From NCBI GenBank assembly GCA_003246035.1, contig QKBP01000075.1:1-64000 (forward strand): 64,000 bases of DNA, in the 5' to 3' direction. Each line of letters opens with the position of its first letter. The first letter of the stretch is position 1. The notes below the pieces were generated by a model, which saw only the letters and a program-made list of their open reading frames with translations, made no database searches and was not told where the DNA came from. Both the position numbers and the translations under genes were made by a program. Shown in pieces: positions 27,645 to 37,319 of the stretch. The stretch comes from Desulfuromonadaceae bacterium (lineage in GTDB: Bacteria; Desulfobacterota; Desulfuromonadia; Desulfuromonadales; SZUA-401).

Positions 27645-29903
27645 ATGTCGGACAGACGACAGGAAGCGCTTGATTACCACAGTACAGGTCGCAAAGGGAA
27701 AATCGAGGTCATCACCACCAAACCGTGCGCAACCAGCCGGGATCTATCCTTGGCCTACAGCCCGGGTGTTGCGGAGCCCTGCCTGGAAATCGAAAAAAAC
27801 CCCAACGACGCCTACAAGTATACCGCCAAGGGAAACCTTGTGGCGGTGGTCTCCAACGGCACCGCGGTCCTGGGCCTCGGCGACATCGGCGCCCTGGCCG
27901 GTAAACCGGTCATGGAAGGGAAAGGTGTCCTGTTCAAGAGCTTTGCCGACGTCGACGTCTTCGACATCGAGCTCGACACCAAGGACTCGGACGAGATTAT
28001 CCGCACCGTCAAGCTCCTCGAGCCGACTTTCGGCGGCATCAACCTCGAGGATATCAAGGGGCCGGAGTGCTTCTATATCGAAGAAGAGTTGAAGAAGATC
28101 ATGAACATCCCGGTCTTCCACGATGACCAGCACGGCACCGCGATCATCTCGGCCGCCGGCATGGTCAACGCCCTCGAAATTGTCGGCAAGAAGGTCGAGG
28201 ACGCCAAGATCGTCGTCAACGGTGCCGGCGCCGCCGGCATCGCCTGCGCCAACCTCGCCATCACCATGGGGATCGACAAGAACAACGTCATCCTGTGCGA
28301 CACCAAGGGAGTCATCTATAAGGGGCGCACCGAGGGGATGAACGAGTACAAGGAACGCCTCGCCGCCGAGACCGATGCGCGGACCCTCGAGGATGCCATG
28401 GTCGGTGCCGACATCTTCTTCGGGGTTTCGGCCAAGGGTGCGCTGACCGCGGAGATGCTCAAGTCGATGGCCAAGGATCCGATCGTCTTCGCCATGGCCA
28501 ACCCCGACCCGGAGATCACCCCGCCCGAAGCCAAGGCGGTGCGTGACGACGTGATCATCGGGACCGGCCGCAGCGACTACAACAACCAGGTCAACAACGT
28601 GCTCTGCTTCCCGTTCCTGTTTCGCGGTGCGCTCGACACCCACGCCAGCGCCATCAACGACGAGATGAAGCTCGCCGCGGTGCATGCCCTGGCCAAGCTC
28701 GCCAAGGAAGACGTCCCCGACTCGGTCCGCCGGGCCTACGGCGGCGAAGTGATCAAGTTCGGTCGCGAGTACCTGATCCCCAAGCCCTTCGATCCGCGGG
28801 TGCTGCTGCACGTCGCCCCGGCGGTCGCCCAGGCGGCCATGGACAGCGGCGTGGCCCGTCGCCCGATCACCGACATGGACAAGTACAAGGAACAGCTGGA
28901 GGCTCTCCAGGGGCGTTCCAAGGGGATCATGCGGACCCTCATCAACAAGGCCAAGGCGTCCCCCAAGCGGATCGTCTTCCCCGAAGGCGAGGAGGAGAAG
29001 GTCCTCCGTGCCGCCCACCTGCTGGTGGACGAAGGGATCGCCAAGCCGATCCTGCTCGGCGACCCCGAGGAGATCAAGGCCAAAGCCAAGGAGCTCAACG
29101 TCGACCTCAGCCAGATCACCATCATCGACCCGGCCAACAGCGACAAGACCGAGGACTATACCGACCAGATCTTCAAGCTGCGCCAGCGCAAGGGGGTCAC
29201 GGTCGCCGAGGCGCGCCGCCTGATCCGCAAGAACCGCAATTACTACGGCGCGATGATGGTCAACGAGGGGGACGCCGACACGCTCCTCTCCGGCATCAAC
29301 CACCATTACCCCGAGACCATCCGCCCGGCCCTCGAGATTATCGGCAAGCAGGAGGGGCTCTCCAGGGTCCACGGCGCCTACATGATGGTCACCAAGAAGG
29401 ACGTGGCCTTCTTCGCCGACACCACCGTGACCATCGAACCGACCGCCGAGGAGCTGGCCGAAACGGCGGTCCTGACCGCCGAGCGCGCCCGCTACTTCGA
29501 CATCGAGCCGAAGGTGGCGATGCTCTCCTTCTCCAACTTCGGCAGCGCCGAGCACCCGCTGACCCTCAAGGTCAAACGCGCCACCGCGCTGGTCAAGGAG
29601 CGGGCCCCGGATCTGATCGTCGACGGCGAGCTCCAGGCCAACGTCGCCCTCGATCCGGAGCTGATCACGAAACAGTACCCCTTCTCCAAGCTCAAGGGGG
29701 ACGCCAACTGCTTCGTCTTCCCCGACCTCCAGTCGGGCAACATCAGCTACAAACTGCTGCACAAGCTCGGTGGCGCCGACACCGTCGGCCCGATCCTGAT
29801 GGGAATGAAAAAGCCGGTGCACGTCCTGCAGCGCGGCGACGATGTCGCCGACATCGTCAACATGGCCGCGGTGGCGGTGGTCGACTGCCAGGAGCAGGAC
29901 TGA
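27645..29903 (+). CDS. maeB: NADP-type malic enzyme with C-terminal phosphotransacetylase-like domain (MaeB)
   Basis: The product has 752 residues. The malic enzyme part (about 1-410) shows [35 protein letters not shown] and the nucleotide-binding [15 protein letters not shown]. The C-terminal part (about 430-752) resembles phosphate acetyltransferase ([34 protein letters not shown]). In MaeB enzymes this domain is regulatory and senses acetyl-CoA. It decarboxylates malate to pyruvate with NAD(P). GGGAGG and AGAGG precede ATG 27645. It stands alone between a sigma-54 promoter and a strong terminator. Confidence 0.94.
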   Translation: MSDRRQEALDYHSTGRKGKIEVITTKPCATSRDLSLAYSPGVAEPCLEIEKNPNDAYKYTAKGNLVAVVSNGTAVLGLGDIGALAGKPVMEGKGVLFKSFADVDVFDIELDTKDSDEIIRTVKLLEPTFGGINLEDIKGPECFYIEEELKKIMNIPVFHDDQHGTAIISAAGMVNALEIVGKKVEDAKIVVNGAGAAGIACANLAITMGIDKNNVILCDTKGVIYKGRTEGMNEYKERLAAETDARTLEDAMVGADIFFGVSAKGALTAEMLKSMAKDPIVFAMANPDPEITPPEAKAVRDDVIIGTGRSDYNNQVNNVLCFPFLFRGALDTHASAINDEMKLAAVHALAKLAKEDVPDSVRRAYGGEVIKFGREYLIPKPFDPRVLLHVAPAVAQAAMDSGVARRPITDMDKYKEQLEALQGRSKGIMRTLINKAKASPKRIVFPEGEEEKVLRAAHLLVDEGIAKPILLGDPEEIKAKAKELNVDLSQITIIDPANSDKTEDYTDQIFKLRQRKGVTVAEARRLIRKNRNYYGAMMVNEGDADTLLSGINHHYPETIRPALEIIGKQEGLSRVHGAYMMVTKKDVAFFADTTVTIEPTAEELAETAVLTAERARYFDIEPKVAMLSFSNFGSAEHPLTLKVKRATALVKERAPDLIVDGELQANVALDPELITKQYPFSKLKGDANCFVFPDLQSGNISYKLLHKLGGADTVGPILMGMKKPVHVLQRGDDVADIVNMAAVAVVDCQEQD

Positions 29904-29927
29904 ATTACCCGCGCAGCGTAGTTTCAG

Positions 29928-29953
29928 GGGCAGCCTTCGGGCTGCCCTTTTTT
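29928..29953 (+). terminator. Rho-independent terminator of maeB
   Basis: GGGCAGCC-TTCG-GGCTGCCC is followed by six T, beginning 25 bases after the maeB stop. The stem is perfect with a stable TTCG tetraloop. Confidence 0.95.
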
Positions 29954-29977
29954 GTCCCTCCGCGCATGCCATTAGCC

Positions 29978-30006
29978 TTGGCGCAGGCCGGCGATTCTGC
30001 TATCCT
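29978..30006 (+). promoter_or_regulatory. candidate promoter of thrC
   Basis: TTGGCG (29978-29983), a 17-base spacer and TATCCT (30001-30006) lie 32 bases before the thrC ATG. They follow directly on the maeB terminator. Confidence 0.45.
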
Positions 30007-30038
30007 GCGTGACCGCAACCCACCAAGGAGATCATCCC

Positions 30039-31427
30039 ATGCTGTATCAAAGCACCCGCGGCAAGGTTAAAGGAGTTTCGTTCAAGGACGCCGTGATGAT
30101 GGGCCTCGCCGACGACGGCGGCCTGCTGCTCCCCGAAGCGCTGCCGCAGTTCTCGGCAGCCGCCCTGGAGAGCTTCCGACAGCTCGACTATCCTCAGCTC
30201 GCCTTCGAGATCATCTCCCGGTTCGCCACCGACATCCCGGCGCAGGACCTGCGCGAGCTGATCGATCGCAGCTACGCGTCCTTCACCCACCCCGAGATCA
30301 CCCCGGTTGTCCACCAGGACGGGCTCTACATCCTCGAGCTCTTCCACGGGCCGACCCTCGCCTTCAAGGACGTGGCCCTGCAGCTGCTCGGCAACCTGTT
30401 CGAGTATCTGCTCAAGGAGCGCGGAGAGAAGATGAACATCCTCGGCGCCACCAGCGGGGACACAGGGAGTGCCGCCATCTACGGCGTGCGGGGGAAGGAG
30501 AATATCCAGATCTTCATTCTCCATCCCCATGGTCGGGTCTCGCCGATCCAGGAACTGCAGATGACCACCGTCACCGACCCGAACGTCCATAACCTGGCGA
30601 TCCGCGGGACCTTCGACGACGGCCAGCGGATCGTCAAGGAGATCTTCGCCGACGTCGGCTTCAAGAGCCGCTACGCCCTCGGTGCGGTCAACTCCATCAA
30701 CTGGGCACGCGTGCTCGCCCAGACCGTCTACTATTTTTACGCCTGGGGACGCGTGACCCGCCCCGGGGAGACGACCCCGATCCGCTTTTCGGTCCCGACC
30801 GGCAACTTCGGTGACATCTTCGCCGGCTACCTCGCCAAGCGCATGGGGCTGCCGATCGACAAGCTGATCCTGGCGACCAACCTCAACAACATCCTCTCCC
30901 GTTTCGTAAGCGACGGGGACTATTCCCTCGACGACGTGGTCCAGACCTGGTCACCCTCGATGGACATCCAGGTCGCCAGCAACTTCGAACGCTACCTCTT
31001 CTACCTGCTCGGCGAGGACGCCGAGGCCGTCTCACGTGCGCTCGAGGACTTCTCCGTGAACCGCAAGCTGTCCTTCACCCCGGAGCAGGTGGCCCTCATC
31101 CAGGACGATTTCCTCGCCCTTTCGGTCGACAACGACCAGACGCTCGAGACCATCCGCGCCTTCCATGCCGAGACCGGCTACGTGCTCGATCCCCATACCG
31201 CCGTCGGGGTCCGCGCCGGTCGCGTGCTCTGCCCGGAAGGGACGCCGCTCGTCTGCCTCGCCACGGCCCACCCTGCCAAGTTCGACGAGGCGGTCATCCA
31301 GGCCACGGGGAGCGCGCCCAACCGACCGGAGAGTCTCGACGGGATCGAATCCCGAGAGCGCCGGGTCGAGGTCATCCCGGCCGAGACCCCGGCCGTACGC
31401 GACTACCTCGCCGGCCACGCCATCTAG
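30039..31427 (+). CDS. thrC: threonine synthase
   Basis: The 462-residue protein starts MLYQSTRGKVKGVSFKDAVM. The PLP lysine is Lys110 in HGPTLAFKDVALQLL. Further PLP and phosphate contacts are in ATSGDTGSAA, VNSINWARVLAQ and SVPTGNFGD. It converts O-phosphohomoserine to threonine, the last step after homoserine dehydrogenase (hom, 57954-59267 here). AAGGAG is eight bases upstream of ATG 30039; the upstream in-frame ATG at 30009 lies in the promoter region. The gene appears monocistronic. Confidence 0.95.
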   Translation: MLYQSTRGKVKGVSFKDAVMMGLADDGGLLLPEALPQFSAAALESFRQLDYPQLAFEIISRFATDIPAQDLRELIDRSYASFTHPEITPVVHQDGLYILELFHGPTLAFKDVALQLLGNLFEYLLKERGEKMNILGATSGDTGSAAIYGVRGKENIQIFILHPHGRVSPIQELQMTTVTDPNVHNLAIRGTFDDGQRIVKEIFADVGFKSRYALGAVNSINWARVLAQTVYYFYAWGRVTRPGETTPIRFSVPTGNFGDIFAGYLAKRMGLPIDKLILATNLNNILSRFVSDGDYSLDDVVQTWSPSMDIQVASNFERYLFYLLGEDAEAVSRALEDFSVNRKLSFTPEQVALIQDDFLALSVDNDQTLETIRAFHAETGYVLDPHTAVGVRAGRVLCPEGTPLVCLATAHPAKFDEAVIQATGSAPNRPESLDGIESRERRVEVIPAETPAVRDYLAGHAI

Positions 31428-31432
31428 AACCG

Positions 31433-31462
31433 AAAGCTCCGGAGAGATCCGGAGCTTTTTTT
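31433..31462 (+). terminator. Rho-independent terminator of thrC
   Basis: AAAGCTCCGG-AGAGAT-CCGGAGCTTT is a perfect 10-bp stem followed by more T. It begins 5 bases after the thrC stop. Confidence 0.93.
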
Positions 31463-31520
31463 CTTGTCCGCCCCCTCCGCATGATTCATAGTAAGTTTCA
31501 CTTAATGATGGGAGGGTGCC

Positions 31521-31946
31521 ATGCGTCCTACAGTCCGTATTTCTGGCCTGACGATCCTCGTCATGTGCCTTGTCGCCGCGACACCTCGACACATCGATTT
31601 TCGGGTCCGCAACCAGGGGATGGATACGCATGAAGTGCGCGTCAGGGATCTGAACTGCAGGAAGGCCCTGCCTGAGAAATGCCGACTCGCACGGGACCTG
31701 CTGCGCAGCAGTGACTGTCGGGACAACCCCGGCGCCGCAAAGTGCAGGCGGGCGCGCAATGCCCTCGGACGCGCGGAATGTGAAGCCGGGATGATCTATA
31801 CGGGGACGCTCAAGGCTGGAAGCAGTGTCTCCATGGCGGCGTGCAATGACGGCAGCCGGCACGCCGAGGTGGAGATCCGGCTCGACAGAGGGGCCTGGAC
31901 GACGTACCGTTGGATCGACCCCGACCAGACCCTCGAACTCCGTTAA
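31521..31946 (+). CDS. small secreted cysteine-rich protein, function unknown
   Basis: The 141-residue precursor has an N-terminal signal peptide (about residues 1-20, RISGLTILVMCLVAATP). The mature part has six Cys (46, 54, 66, 75, 87, 108), enough for three disulfides. Basic helical repeats RDLNCRKAL, EKCRLARDLL and AAKCRRARNAL are followed by a beta-rich end (RHAEVEIRLDRGAWTTY). GGGAGG lies upstream of ATG 31521. It stands alone between two terminators, next to the copper efflux operon, which runs towards it. I do not recognise the family. Confidence 0.7.
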   Translation: MRPTVRISGLTILVMCLVAATPRHIDFRVRNQGMDTHEVRVRDLNCRKALPEKCRLARDLLRSSDCRDNPGAAKCRRARNALGRAECEAGMIYTGTLKAGSSVSMAACNDGSRHAEVEIRLDRGAWTTYRWIDPDQTLELR

Positions 31947-31975
31947 AAAAGGGGCGCCAACGTGGCGCCCCTTGA
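31945..31975. terminator. bidirectional terminator between the secreted-protein gene and the copper operon
   Basis: AAGGGGCGCC-AACGT-GGCGCCCCTT forms a 10-bp stem. On the minus strand it is followed by six T, giving a strong end for the cus operon. On the plus strand the T run is shorter. It lies between convergent stops. Confidence 0.88.
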
Positions 31976-31980
31976 TTCAC

Positions 31981-32541
31981 TTACTTCTTGAACTCGGCTT
32001 CAAACTTGCGCGTTTTGCCGTCGGCCAGCTTGGTCGCGACCGTGAAGTGGTACTCGCCGGGCTCGGCCAGGGTCACGTCCGCGCCGAAATGGCCCTGCAT
32101 CCCCATCAGCTTGATCGGCTTCCCCTCCTCGCCCGAAGGTCCCTTGATCTTCACCGCCACGACACCTTCCTCGATGGTCTTACCACTCTTGGTATCGGTC
32201 AGGATAACCATGAAATGATGGGTCGTGTTCATCCCCATCTTGGCCATCGCCTCGCCGACATCCTTCATGTGCATGTTGGCCTTGACGCCATCTTCCTCTT
32301 TCTCGCCGAGCATGATCATACCGCCCTGCATCTGCATGCTGTCGTGGTCCATCTTGCTGTGGTCCATGCTGCCATGATCCATCATCTTGTGATCCGAGTG
32401 ATCCTCATGGCTCATGGCCACCAGCACGGGTCCATCCGCAGCAGATGCGCTGCTTTTGGTGCAGCAGTCCGAGGCGAACGCAATCAGAGGCATCAGGGCA
32501 AAACTCGACAGGACAGTTAGAACAATCGCAATTCTTTTCAT
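31981..32541 (-). CDS. His/Met-rich periplasmic metal-binding protein of the copper operon
   Basis: The 186-residue precursor has a signal peptide (MKRIAIVLTVLSSFALMPL, cleavage after AFA). Two Cys follow (CC, residues 26-27). A His/Met/Asp-rich stretch (about 43-75, HEDHSDHKMMDHGSMDHSKM) is likely to bind Cu(I)/Ag(I) or Cu(II). The C-terminal 100 residues form a beta-sandwich-like domain (HHFMVILTDTKSGKTIEEG, YHFTVATKLADG). The gene is last in the cusCBA row, 35 bases after cusA. It may act like CusF as a periplasmic carrier, but it is larger and not homologous by eye. Confidence 0.8.
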   Translation of the reverse strand: MKRIAIVLTVLSSFALMPLIAFASDCCTKSSASAADGPVLVAMSHEDHSDHKMMDHGSMDHSKMDHDSMQMQGGMIMLGEKEEDGVKANMHMKDVGEAMAKMGMNTTHHFMVILTDTKSGKTIEEGVVAVKIKGPSGEEGKPIKLMGMQGHFGADVTLAEPGEYHFTVATKLADGKTRKFEAEFKK

Positions 32542-32576
32542 GTTTCGTCTCCTTGTGTCTGCGTCTTCGCAGGGTT

Positions 32577-35500
32577 TTAGGCTTCCTGAAGTTCTTCTAG
32601 GGCCGTCGGCTCTTGAGTCGTCCCGAGCTTATGGCCGCGCCATAGATAGTAGATCACCGGGTAGACCATCAACTCCATAATACCCGATGTCACTACGCCG
32701 CCCACCATCGGTGCGGCGATCCGTTTCATCACGTCAGCCCCGGCGCCATGGCTCCACATAATCGGCAGCAGGCCGGCAATGATGGTCGCAATGGTCATGA
32801 TCTTGGGACGGATCCGCTTGACCGCGCCGTGATGAATCGCCTGCACGAGGTCACCACGAGTCAGCATGCGGCCATTCTCTTTCCAGAGCTTGTGCGAGAG
32901 GTCGAGGTACAGCAGCATGACCACCCCGGTCTCGGCGTCGAGTCCCGCCAGAGCGATCATCCCCACTAGCACGGCGACCGACATCTGGTAGTCGAGCACG
33001 TAGATGGTCCAGAACGCCCCGACCAGGGAGAACGGTACGGCGAGGAAGACGATCCCGGTCTTGATCAGCGACTTGGTGTTGACGTAGATGATCAGGAAGA
33101 TGATCAGCGCGGTCAACGGGATAATGACCATGAATCGCTTGCTTGCCGCCTCCATGTATTCGTAATGGCCGCTCCAGACGATACTGTAGCCAGGCGGGAG
33201 GTTGATCTTTTCTGCCACGACCTGCTGAGCGTTCTTAACGAAAGTACCGACGTCGATACCACGCAGGTCGACATACACCCATGCGGTCTGACGGGCATTC
33301 TCGCTCTTGATCATTGGCGGACCCTGGTTGATGCGGATATCGGCCAGCTGCGAAATCGGAACGTGCGTGCCGTTCTTGAGCGGGACCAGCACCCGCTTGA
33401 GGGCCGGCAAGTCGTTGCGGAAGTCGGACTGGTAACGGACATTGACCGGGTAGCGTTCCAGCCCCTCGACGGTGGTGGTAACGTTCATGCCGCCGATAGC
33501 GCTTTGGATGATGTCCTGGACCTCACCGACCGTGAGACCGTAGCGGGCGGCAGCCACCCTGTCGACCTCGAAGTCGAGGTAGTACCCCCCCACAACGCGC
33601 TCGGAAAAGGCGGTCAGGGTCCCTTTCTGCTGACGCATCAGCGCCTCGACCTGCTCACCCAGGTCGCTCAGCACCTGGAGATCATCCCCCATAATCTTGA
33701 TCCCGACCGGGGTCTTGATCCCGGTAGAGAGCATGTCGATGCGGGTCTTGATCGGCATGGTCCATGCGTTGGTCAGCCCCGGAAACTGGATCGCCTGATC
33801 AAGCTCCCGGATCAACTCGTCGACCGTGATCGGGCGGAGTTCAGGCCAGACCCAGCGCAGCGGTTTCTTAAGCAGTTCCGGCCAGTCGGAATAGAAGCGT
33901 TCGGAGTGGATGCGCCGCCACTGCTCCTCAGGTTTGAGCATGATGGTGGTTTCGAGCATCGACAGCGGGGCCGGATCGGTGGCGGTATCGGCCCTTCCGA
34001 CCTTGCCGAAGGTCCTCTCCACTTCGGGGAAACTGGCGATGATCGCGTCGGTCTGCTGCAGCAGTTCGCGGGCCTTGGTGATTGACACACCCGGGAGGGT
34101 CGTCGGCATGTAGAGCAGGTCCCCTTCGTAGAACGGCGGCATGAACTCCGAGCCGGACTTGCTGAGAGGCCATGCGATCGAGAGGATCAGCACCGCCGCC
34201 ACCAGCAGCGTCGCCCAGCGCCACCTGAGGACGAAATCGACCACAGGGTGGTAGATGCGGATCAACAGGCGGTTGACCGGATTGGCCTCCTCCGGCTTGA
34301 TCTTGCCCCGTATGAACCAGCCCATCAGCACCGGCACGATGGTCAACGAGAGGAGCGCCGCGGCGGCCATGGCGTAGGTCTTGGTGTAGGCAAGCGGTTT
34401 GAAGAGTCGTCCGGACTGTTCATGGAGGGCGAAAACCGGCACGAAGGAGACCGTGATCACCAGTAGCGAGAAGAACAGCGTCGGCCCGACCTCCTTGGAG
34501 GCGTTGAGGATGATCTCCCAGTGCGGCTTCTTACCCTGGTCCCGTTCGAGGTGCTTGTGGGCGTTCTCGACCATGATGATCGCGGCGTCGATCATCGCCC
34601 CGATGGCGATGGCGATCCCCCCGAGGCTCATGATGTTGGCATTGATCCCCTGGGTGTGCATGATGATGAAGGCCATGAGGATCGCCACCGGCAGGGTAAA
34701 GATTGCCACCAGAGCGCTCGGAAGGTGGAAGAGGAACAGCGCCGTCACCAGGGCCACTACGATGCTCTCCTCGAGGAGCTTCTCGTTGAGGGTGTCGACG
34801 GCCCGCTCGATCAGTCCGGAGCGGTCGTAGACCGGGGTGACCGTGACGCCTTCGGGGAGGCCGACCTTGAGCTCTTCGAGTTTCTGCTTGACCCTTTCGA
34901 TGGTCGCCTGGGCGTTCTCGCCGTAACGCATGACGATGATCCCGCCGACCGTCTCCCCCCGACCATCGAGTTCGGCGATTCCGCGGCGCAGCTCGGGGCC
35001 GATGGTCACCTCGGCAAAGTCGCGAACCAGGATCGGGGTGCCCCGAGAATCGGTGCCGACCACGATCTGCTCGATATCCTCGAGGGAGCGGATATACCCG
35101 TGGCCACGCACCATGAACTCGGTCTCCCCCATCTCGACCACGCGTCCCCCAACGTCACGGTTGCTGTTCTGGATGGCGCGCTTGATCTGGGGGATGGTCA
35201 GGTGGTAGGCAAGCAACCGATTGGGGTCGATGGCGACCTGGTACTGCTTGACGAATCCGCCGATGCTCGAAACCTCGGAGACCCCCTCGATCGCGGCAAG
35301 CTCGTAACGCAGGTACCAGTCCTGGATGGAACGGAGCTGCTGCAGGTCGTGCCGGTCGCTGGTCAGGGCATACTCATAAACCCAGCCGACTCCCGTGGCG
35401 TCGGGTCCGAGGCTCGGCGTCACCCCGGCCGGGAGCTTACCGCTGGCATAGTTGAGGTATTCGAGGACCCTGGAACGGGCCCAATAGATGTCGGTGCCGT

Positions 35501-35798
35501 CCTCGAAGATGATGTAGACAAAGGAGACCCCGAAGAAGCTGTACCCCCGCACCACCTTGGCATGAGGGACCGAGAGCATCTGGGTGGTGAGCGGGTAGGT
35601 GACCTGGTCCTCGACCACCTGGGGCGCCTGCCCCGAGTACTCGGTGTAGATGATCACCTGCACGTCCGACAGGTCGGGGATAGCGTCGATCGCCGTTTCG
35701 CGCAGGGCGTAGATTCCTGCGATGATGGCGAAGGTGGTCAGTATCACGACAATGAACTTGTTTCGGACTGACCATTCGATGATTCGTTCGAGTATCAT
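32577..35798 (-). CDS. cusA: CusA/CzcA-family heavy-metal RND efflux pump
   Basis: The 1073-residue protein has the RND layout: helix 1 (NKFIVVILTTFAIIAG), a large periplasmic domain (about 40-335), helices 2-6, a second periplasmic domain, and helices 7-12. The proton-relay helix carries IAIGAMIDAAIIMVENA. Periplasmic Met residues in SEFMPPFYEGDLLYMPT and RIDMLSTGIKTP fit a monovalent Cu/Ag exporter (CusA) rather than a Zn/Co/Cd one. Upstream cusB (HMBD-containing) and the His/Met-rich protein downstream support this. ATG 35798 lies 24 bases after cusB. Confidence 0.92.
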   Translation of the reverse strand: MILERIIEWSVRNKFIVVILTTFAIIAGIYALRETAIDAIPDLSDVQVIIYTEYSGQAPQVVEDQVTYPLTTQMLSVPHAKVVRGYSFFGVSFVYIIFEDGTDIYWARSRVLEYLNYASGKLPAGVTPSLGPDATGVGWVYEYALTSDRHDLQQLRSIQDWYLRYELAAIEGVSEVSSIGGFVKQYQVAIDPNRLLAYHLTIPQIKRAIQNSNRDVGGRVVEMGETEFMVRGHGYIRSLEDIEQIVVGTDSRGTPILVRDFAEVTIGPELRRGIAELDGRGETVGGIIVMRYGENAQATIERVKQKLEELKVGLPEGVTVTPVYDRSGLIERAVDTLNEKLLEESIVVALVTALFLFHLPSALVAIFTLPVAILMAFIIMHTQGINANIMSLGGIAIAIGAMIDAAIIMVENAHKHLERDQGKKPHWEIILNASKEVGPTLFFSLLVITVSFVPVFALHEQSGRLFKPLAYTKTYAMAAAALLSLTIVPVLMGWFIRGKIKPEEANPVNRLLIRIYHPVVDFVLRWRWATLLVAAVLILSIAWPLSKSGSEFMPPFYEGDLLYMPTTLPGVSITKARELLQQTDAIIASFPEVERTFGKVGRADTATDPAPLSMLETTIMLKPEEQWRRIHSERFYSDWPELLKKPLRWVWPELRPITVDELIRELDQAIQFPGLTNAWTMPIKTRIDMLSTGIKTPVGIKIMGDDLQVLSDLGEQVEALMRQQKGTLTAFSERVVGGYYLDFEVDRVAAARYGLTVGEVQDIIQSAIGGMNVTTTVEGLERYPVNVRYQSDFRNDLPALKRVLVPLKNGTHVPISQLADIRINQGPPMIKSENARQTAWVYVDLRGIDVGTFVKNAQQVVAEKINLPPGYSIVWSGHYEYMEAASKRFMVIIPLTALIIFLIIYVNTKSLIKTGIVFLAVPFSLVGAFWTIYVLDYQMSVAVLVGMIALAGLDAETGVVMLLYLDLSHKLWKENGRMLTRGDLVQAIHHGAVKRIRPKIMTIATIIAGLLPIMWSHGAGADVMKRIAAPMVGGVVTSGIMELMVYPVIYYLWRGHKLGTTQEPTALEELQEA

Positions 35799-35822
35799 AG
35801 CGTCTTATCCCTGCGCCGCTGC

Positions 35823-37319
35823 CTATTTGAACAACGCATCAAGGTCTTCTTTCGACTTCTTCGGCGCGTCGTCAAACAACGCGTCGAGGGAATCGCCCTT
35901 GGATGGCTGCGCGGTCACGGGCGGGTTTTCGGGCTCCATCATCTTGCGGATGGCCTCACGCAGTTTGCTCTCCGAGTCGAGCATGAACTGGGCGGAGGTC
36001 ACCACCCGCTCCCCCTCGAGGAGGCCACCCAGGATCTCGACATGCCCCTGATCGTCGTGCAGTCCGGTACGCACGGCGCGGGGCTCGAAGCGCCCTTCGT
36101 CGAGCGCGACGAAGACCGTTTCCTGCTTCCCGGTACGCAGCACCGCCTCCGAGGGGACCACCAGAGCATTCTCGATCGGCTCGCCGAACACGCTCACATT
36201 GACGTACATGTCAGGTCTGAGCTTTAAGCCGGGGTTGTCGAGCTCGATTCGCGCCTTGACGGTACGCGTCCTGGCCTCAACGAACGGGTAAAGACGGTTG
36301 ATGGTACCGTGAAGTTTCTCCCCCTCGTACGGCAGCTCGACTTCGGCGTGCAGCCCTTCCTTGACCCAGGGGAGCTCGTACTCGTAGATATCGGCATTGA
36401 CCCAGACGGTGCGGATGTCTGCGATCTCCATCAGCTTGCCGCCGGCCTTGACGAACCCCCCCTCGAGAACCTGCTTGTCGGTCACGATGCCGTCGAAGGG
36501 TGCCAGCAATTTAAGGGTACGGCTTGCCTGACGGGTCTTTTCGAGGCGCTCGATCTGGCGCTCGGAAACATCCCAGTACGCGAGGCGCCGGCGCGAGGCC
36601 TCGAGCAGGCGCTGCGCCCCTTCGACGATGGCGGGGAACGGACTGGTACTGACCGCGTCCCGATTCTTGAGGGCCAGCAGGTACTCTTCCTGCGCCGTCA
36701 CCAGCTCGGGGCTGTAGATTTCGAGCAGGACTTCACCCTTACGTACCACCTGACCCAGTTCCGCGACGTGCAGCTTCTCGATCCAGCCATCGATTTTGGG
36801 AGTGACATGGAATTGCTTCGGCTCGGCGTAGGAGACCAGTCCGACGGTGCGCACGGATCGTGACAGCCGATGCCGAACCGCCTGGGTGGTGCGCAGCCCC
36901 ATGCTTTGTATGGTTACCGGATCGATGGCGATCACGGCTCCGCTGGTCCCCTCCCCCTCGTACACCGGGACAAGGTCCATCCCCATCGGAGACTTACCTG
37001 GCTGATCGCTGATGTAGGTCGGGTCCATCGGTGCGACCCAGTACTTGACTTTCTTCTCCCCGTCCGTGGCTTTGCTCCCGCCGGAACCGGTCGCAGGCTT
37101 GAGAGGAGTGAGTTCCATGTTGCAGATCGGACACAGGCCAGGCTCGTCGGTAATGATCATCGGGTGCATGCCGCAGGTCCACTTCTGTCCCTCTTCGGCA
37201 TGCACGATGCCGAAGCTGTGCACATGGCCGTCCAGCGTGAAAATTCTGGGGATAAGGCCGGTTCCTGCCAGAAGCAGAAGGATGAGCAGGGGAATCGATA
37301 CACGGGCTGAACTCTTCAT
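35823..37319 (-). CDS. cusB: CusB-type membrane fusion protein with heavy-metal-binding domain
   Basis: The 498-residue protein has an N-terminal membrane/signal segment (about 8-25). A heavy-metal-binding domain (47-71, WTCGMHP ... CPICNMEL) with Cys49, Cys63 and Cys66 follows. The YWVAPMDP...SPMGMDLVPVY segment (93-119) common in CusB proteins comes next, then barrel-sandwich, hairpin and beta-barrel domains (APFDGIVTDKQV, GGFVKAGGKLMEIAD). It links CusA to CusC across the periplasm and is a probable metal receiver. ATG 37319 overlaps the cusC stop (ATGA). The C-terminus repeats LDALFDDA / LDALFK. Confidence 0.92.
   Translation of the reverse strand: MKSSARVSIPLLILLLLAGTGLIPRIFTLDGHVHSFGIVHAEEGQKWTCGMHPMIITDEPGLCPICNMELTPLKPATGSGGSKATDGEKKVKYWVAPMDPTYISDQPGKSPMGMDLVPVYEGEGTSGAVIAIDPVTIQSMGLRTTQAVRHRLSRSVRTVGLVSYAEPKQFHVTPKIDGWIEKLHVAELGQVVRKGEVLLEIYSPELVTAQEEYLLALKNRDAVSTSPFPAIVEGAQRLLEASRRRLAYWDVSERQIERLEKTRQASRTLKLLAPFDGIVTDKQVLEGGFVKAGGKLMEIADIRTVWVNADIYEYELPWVKEGLHAEVELPYEGEKLHGTINRLYPFVEARTRTVKARIELDNPGLKLRPDMYVNVSVFGEPIENALVVPSEAVLRTGKQETVFVALDEGRFEPRAVRTGLHDDQGHVEILGGLLEGERVVTSAQFMLDSESKLREAIRKMMEPENPPVTAQPSKGDSLDALFDDAPKKSKEDLDALFK

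Noticed and set aside
27744..29972. 742-codon minus-strand open frame opposite maeB
   Set aside because: The codon-position pattern of maeB keeps the opposite strand open. The product is Val/Asp/His-rich without motifs, and maeB has full family support.
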